Source of the DNA: Treponema sp. UBA3662
Lineage (GTDB): Bacteria; Spirochaetota; Spirochaetia; Treponematales; Treponemataceae
Assembly (NCBI GenBank): GCA_002373205.1
Contig: DFJV01000008.1
Location: 1 to 13,405, forward strand
DNA length: 13,405 nt
Direction of reading: 5' to 3'
Part shown: in pieces, positions 12,213 through 13,405 of the stretch
Layout: every line of letters starts with the position of its first letter
Position numbering within the stretch: position 1 is the first letter of the stretch
Notes under the pieces: model-generated
What the model saw: the letters and a program-made list of their open reading frames with translations, nothing else
Databases searched by the model: none
Told to the model about the DNA's origin: nothing
Translations under genes and position numbers: made by a program

Positions 12213-12929
12213 ATGAATATTTTTAAGGAAATCTATATTGACGACGGACGGCTAACGATAAGCGACGAAGGAAGGGGCTTCCTCTTAAAAAACGCCTTCC
12301 TCTGGTTCCTTGTGCTTACTTTTGCCTTAAAGATTTGCAACGTGGCGGAAGTAGGACCGAATGCAGCAGAAGTTGGCCTTTCCCGTGTGAACATCTGGTT
12401 CAGAAACCTCTTCCATTACAGTAAAGAAGTTGGCTATTCACCCTTCTGGTACAATTTAACCCGTATCTTTGGATACTTGTCTATGGCAGCTTGTGCCTTA
12501 TGGGCTGGCCTTTTCGTGCGCGACATGATTCTTTCGGGGGGCTTTGACGGTGCTGGTACAGACAAAAACCTTGCGGCGAGCTTCTTCTTGTATGTGCTTG
12601 CAGCCATTGCTTTGGTTATTTTCCATTACTTGGTGGTAAACTACAGCCCAGTCCTTTTGCCCGGAAAAACAAAGCCTTCACCATCATATCCTGCCTTCTA
12701 CGTACTTTTATCCGTAGTTGCCTGGGGAAGCACGTCTTTTCATATTGCAGACATATTTGACGAAAAAACAAAGCTAAGGCGCATACTAATCGCTATATGC
12801 ATGTTTCTTATGCTGGCAGGAATCATTAGCTGTACTCTTTGCGGCCTAAACTGGCTTACGGACATTGGCGGTGCAATACTGCTTGGCATATTGCTTCTTC
12901 TAATCTATTCTTTCTTCTTTTATTTATAG
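12213..12929 (+). CDS. PAP2-like membrane protein, probably catalytically inactive (238 aa)
   Basis: ATG 12213 follows AGGAG by six bases. The protein has about six membrane segments (roughly 25-43, 84-104, 121-142, 160-177, 188-208, 215-237), as in PAP2/phosphatidic-acid-phosphatase-like lipid phosphatases. The remnant motifs are NYSPVLLPG (143-151), where the family has R before P; PSPSYPAFY (155-163), where PSGH is usual; and CTLCGLNWLTDIGG (207-220), matching SRxxxxxHxxTD with Arg and the catalytic His replaced (His by Asn). All expected catalytic residues therefore seem lost, while the fold and the final Asp remain. It may bind rather than cleave lipid phosphates, or the assignment may be wrong. 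The stop codon touches the first base of repeat copy 3. Confidence 0.8.
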   Translation: MNIFKEIYIDDGRLTISDEGRGFLLKNAFLWFLVLTFALKICNVAEVGPNAAEVGLSRVNIWFRNLFHYSKEVGYSPFWYNLTRIFGYLSMAACALWAGLFVRDMILSGGFDGAGTDKNLAASFFLYVLAAIALVIFHYLVVNYSPVLLPGKTKPSPSYPAFYVLLSVVAWGSTSFHIADIFDEKTKLRRILIAICMFLMLAGIISCTLCGLNWLTDIGGAILLGILLLLIYSFFFYL

Positions 12930-13198
12930 GACGGTAACCTCTCACGCTCTACCATCCGCCTCTTGACTAACTCGACCGAACAATTCATTTCGTCACCGCC
13001 GTTCCGGGGTTCCGCCTTTCGGCTCCATTGCTTCGCAACCCGCTAGCGCGGGCCCCTCCATGGCGGCGTAGGACTCAAAAAAATCCATCCGTGGATTTTT
13101 TTGAGTATCGAAGAATCGCTTCACAATTCTTCGTGCTGCTAAGTCGCGCATCCGTGCGCTCTTTACGGGTGGGCAAGAAAGTGCAAAAAAATCCCTCC
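12929..13198 (+). repeat. Large dispersed repeat, copy 3 (long form)
   Basis: It starts GGACGGTAACC at the last base of the PAP2-like stop codon and ends ATCCCTCC. The core is CCGTTCCGGGGTTCCGC ... CCCCTCCATGGCGGCGTA. Hairpin A is ACTCAAAAAAATCCA (13073-13087) pairing perfectly with 13092-13106 across loop TCCG. Hairpin B is CGAAGAAT (13109-13116) with 13126-13133. The end segment is TGCTAAGTCGCGCATCCG ... GGGCAAGAAAGTGCAAAA. No gene was found in 12930-13254. Confidence 0.8.
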
Positions 13199-13254
13199 AT
13201 GGATTTTTTCCTATATTTACTGTCATTAATAAGTGTTAATCTAAATTCTCAATC

Positions 13255-13405
13255 TTAGCATATAATCTTTATGTAAAAGCATCCTGCATCATCTGTCTCT
13301 TCGTCCAGCAGTTGCAGAAGGTAAGTGCAGCAAACAGGGAATGCAATGTAGCAAAACAATGTGCGGAAGCACTGGAATGTAGGCTGAAAACGTGGCAAAA
13401 AAGCA
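13255..13405 (-). CDS. Possible 3' end of a minus-strand gene, function unknown
   Basis: One minus-strand frame is open from the window edge for 49 codons to TAA at 13257-13255. It ends with LLQLLDEETDDAGCFYIKII and a final Cys. It contains six cysteines and aromatic residues. Another minus-strand frame is also open for 38 codons, so the choice is weak. No ribosome-binding site or start can be seen. A chance frame is possible. Confidence 0.3.
   Translation of the reverse strand, partial: AFLPRFQPTFQCFRTLFCYIAFPVCCTYLLQLLDEETDDAGCFYIKIIC

Overview
The window reads as chromosomal DNA of a spirochaete, most likely a host-associated Treponema. This is inferred from gene content, from dense short palindromic repeats of the CCCTGAATCAAGTTCAGGG type, and from two integron attC-like sites (chromosomal integrons are known from Treponema denticola). 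No rRNA, tRNA, transposase, integrase or CRISPR array was seen.

Layout. (1) 1-981, minus strand: the start of a membrane protein, an 80-residue beta-rich protein and a 62-residue zinc-ribbon protein, with an 88-bp imperfect palindrome between the last two. The zinc-ribbon gene has a strong promoter and a hairpin-containing leader. (2) 1081-1993: a divergent control region, then plus-strand genes for an XRE-type regulator and an ArgR-type arginine regulator. ArgR is preceded by a near-consensus promoter overlaid by three ARG-box-like half-sites phased at 10 bp. (3) 1994-2860: no genes; a three-unit tandem array of palindromic repeats running into copy 1 of a larger dispersed repeat. (4) 2861-8345, minus: mutS2 and an overlapping downstream gene for a very large, probably exported protein whose 5' end is built from the same palindromic repeats. 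(5) 8346-9306: another relative of the large repeat (copy 4), a small secreted-protein gene, and copy 2. (6) 9250-11779, minus: gene A (peptidoglycan-binding domain, exported), gene B (AT-rich membrane-anchored protein), attC-1, gene C (uracil-DNA-glycosylase-like fold, Lys-rich tail), attC-2, then the stump of a probable SH3-like gene. Gene C with attC-2 is a textbook integron cassette in layout: its stop codon lies inside the R'' box. Two attC sites with no integrase in view fit a CALIN (cluster of attC sites lacking an integron integrase). (7) 11789-12212: a divergent control region with eleven 14-bp tandem repeats, a structured stretch, and a promoter overlaid by a perfect 14-bp palindrome. 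(8) 12213-13405: a PAP2-like membrane protein lacking the expected catalytic residues, copy 3 of the large repeat, and perhaps the 3' end of a minus-strand gene.

The most notable items are the attC-flanked cassette and the large repeat family. In that family two hairpins keep their position and loop sequence while their stems have been replaced by unrelated but still complementary sequence.
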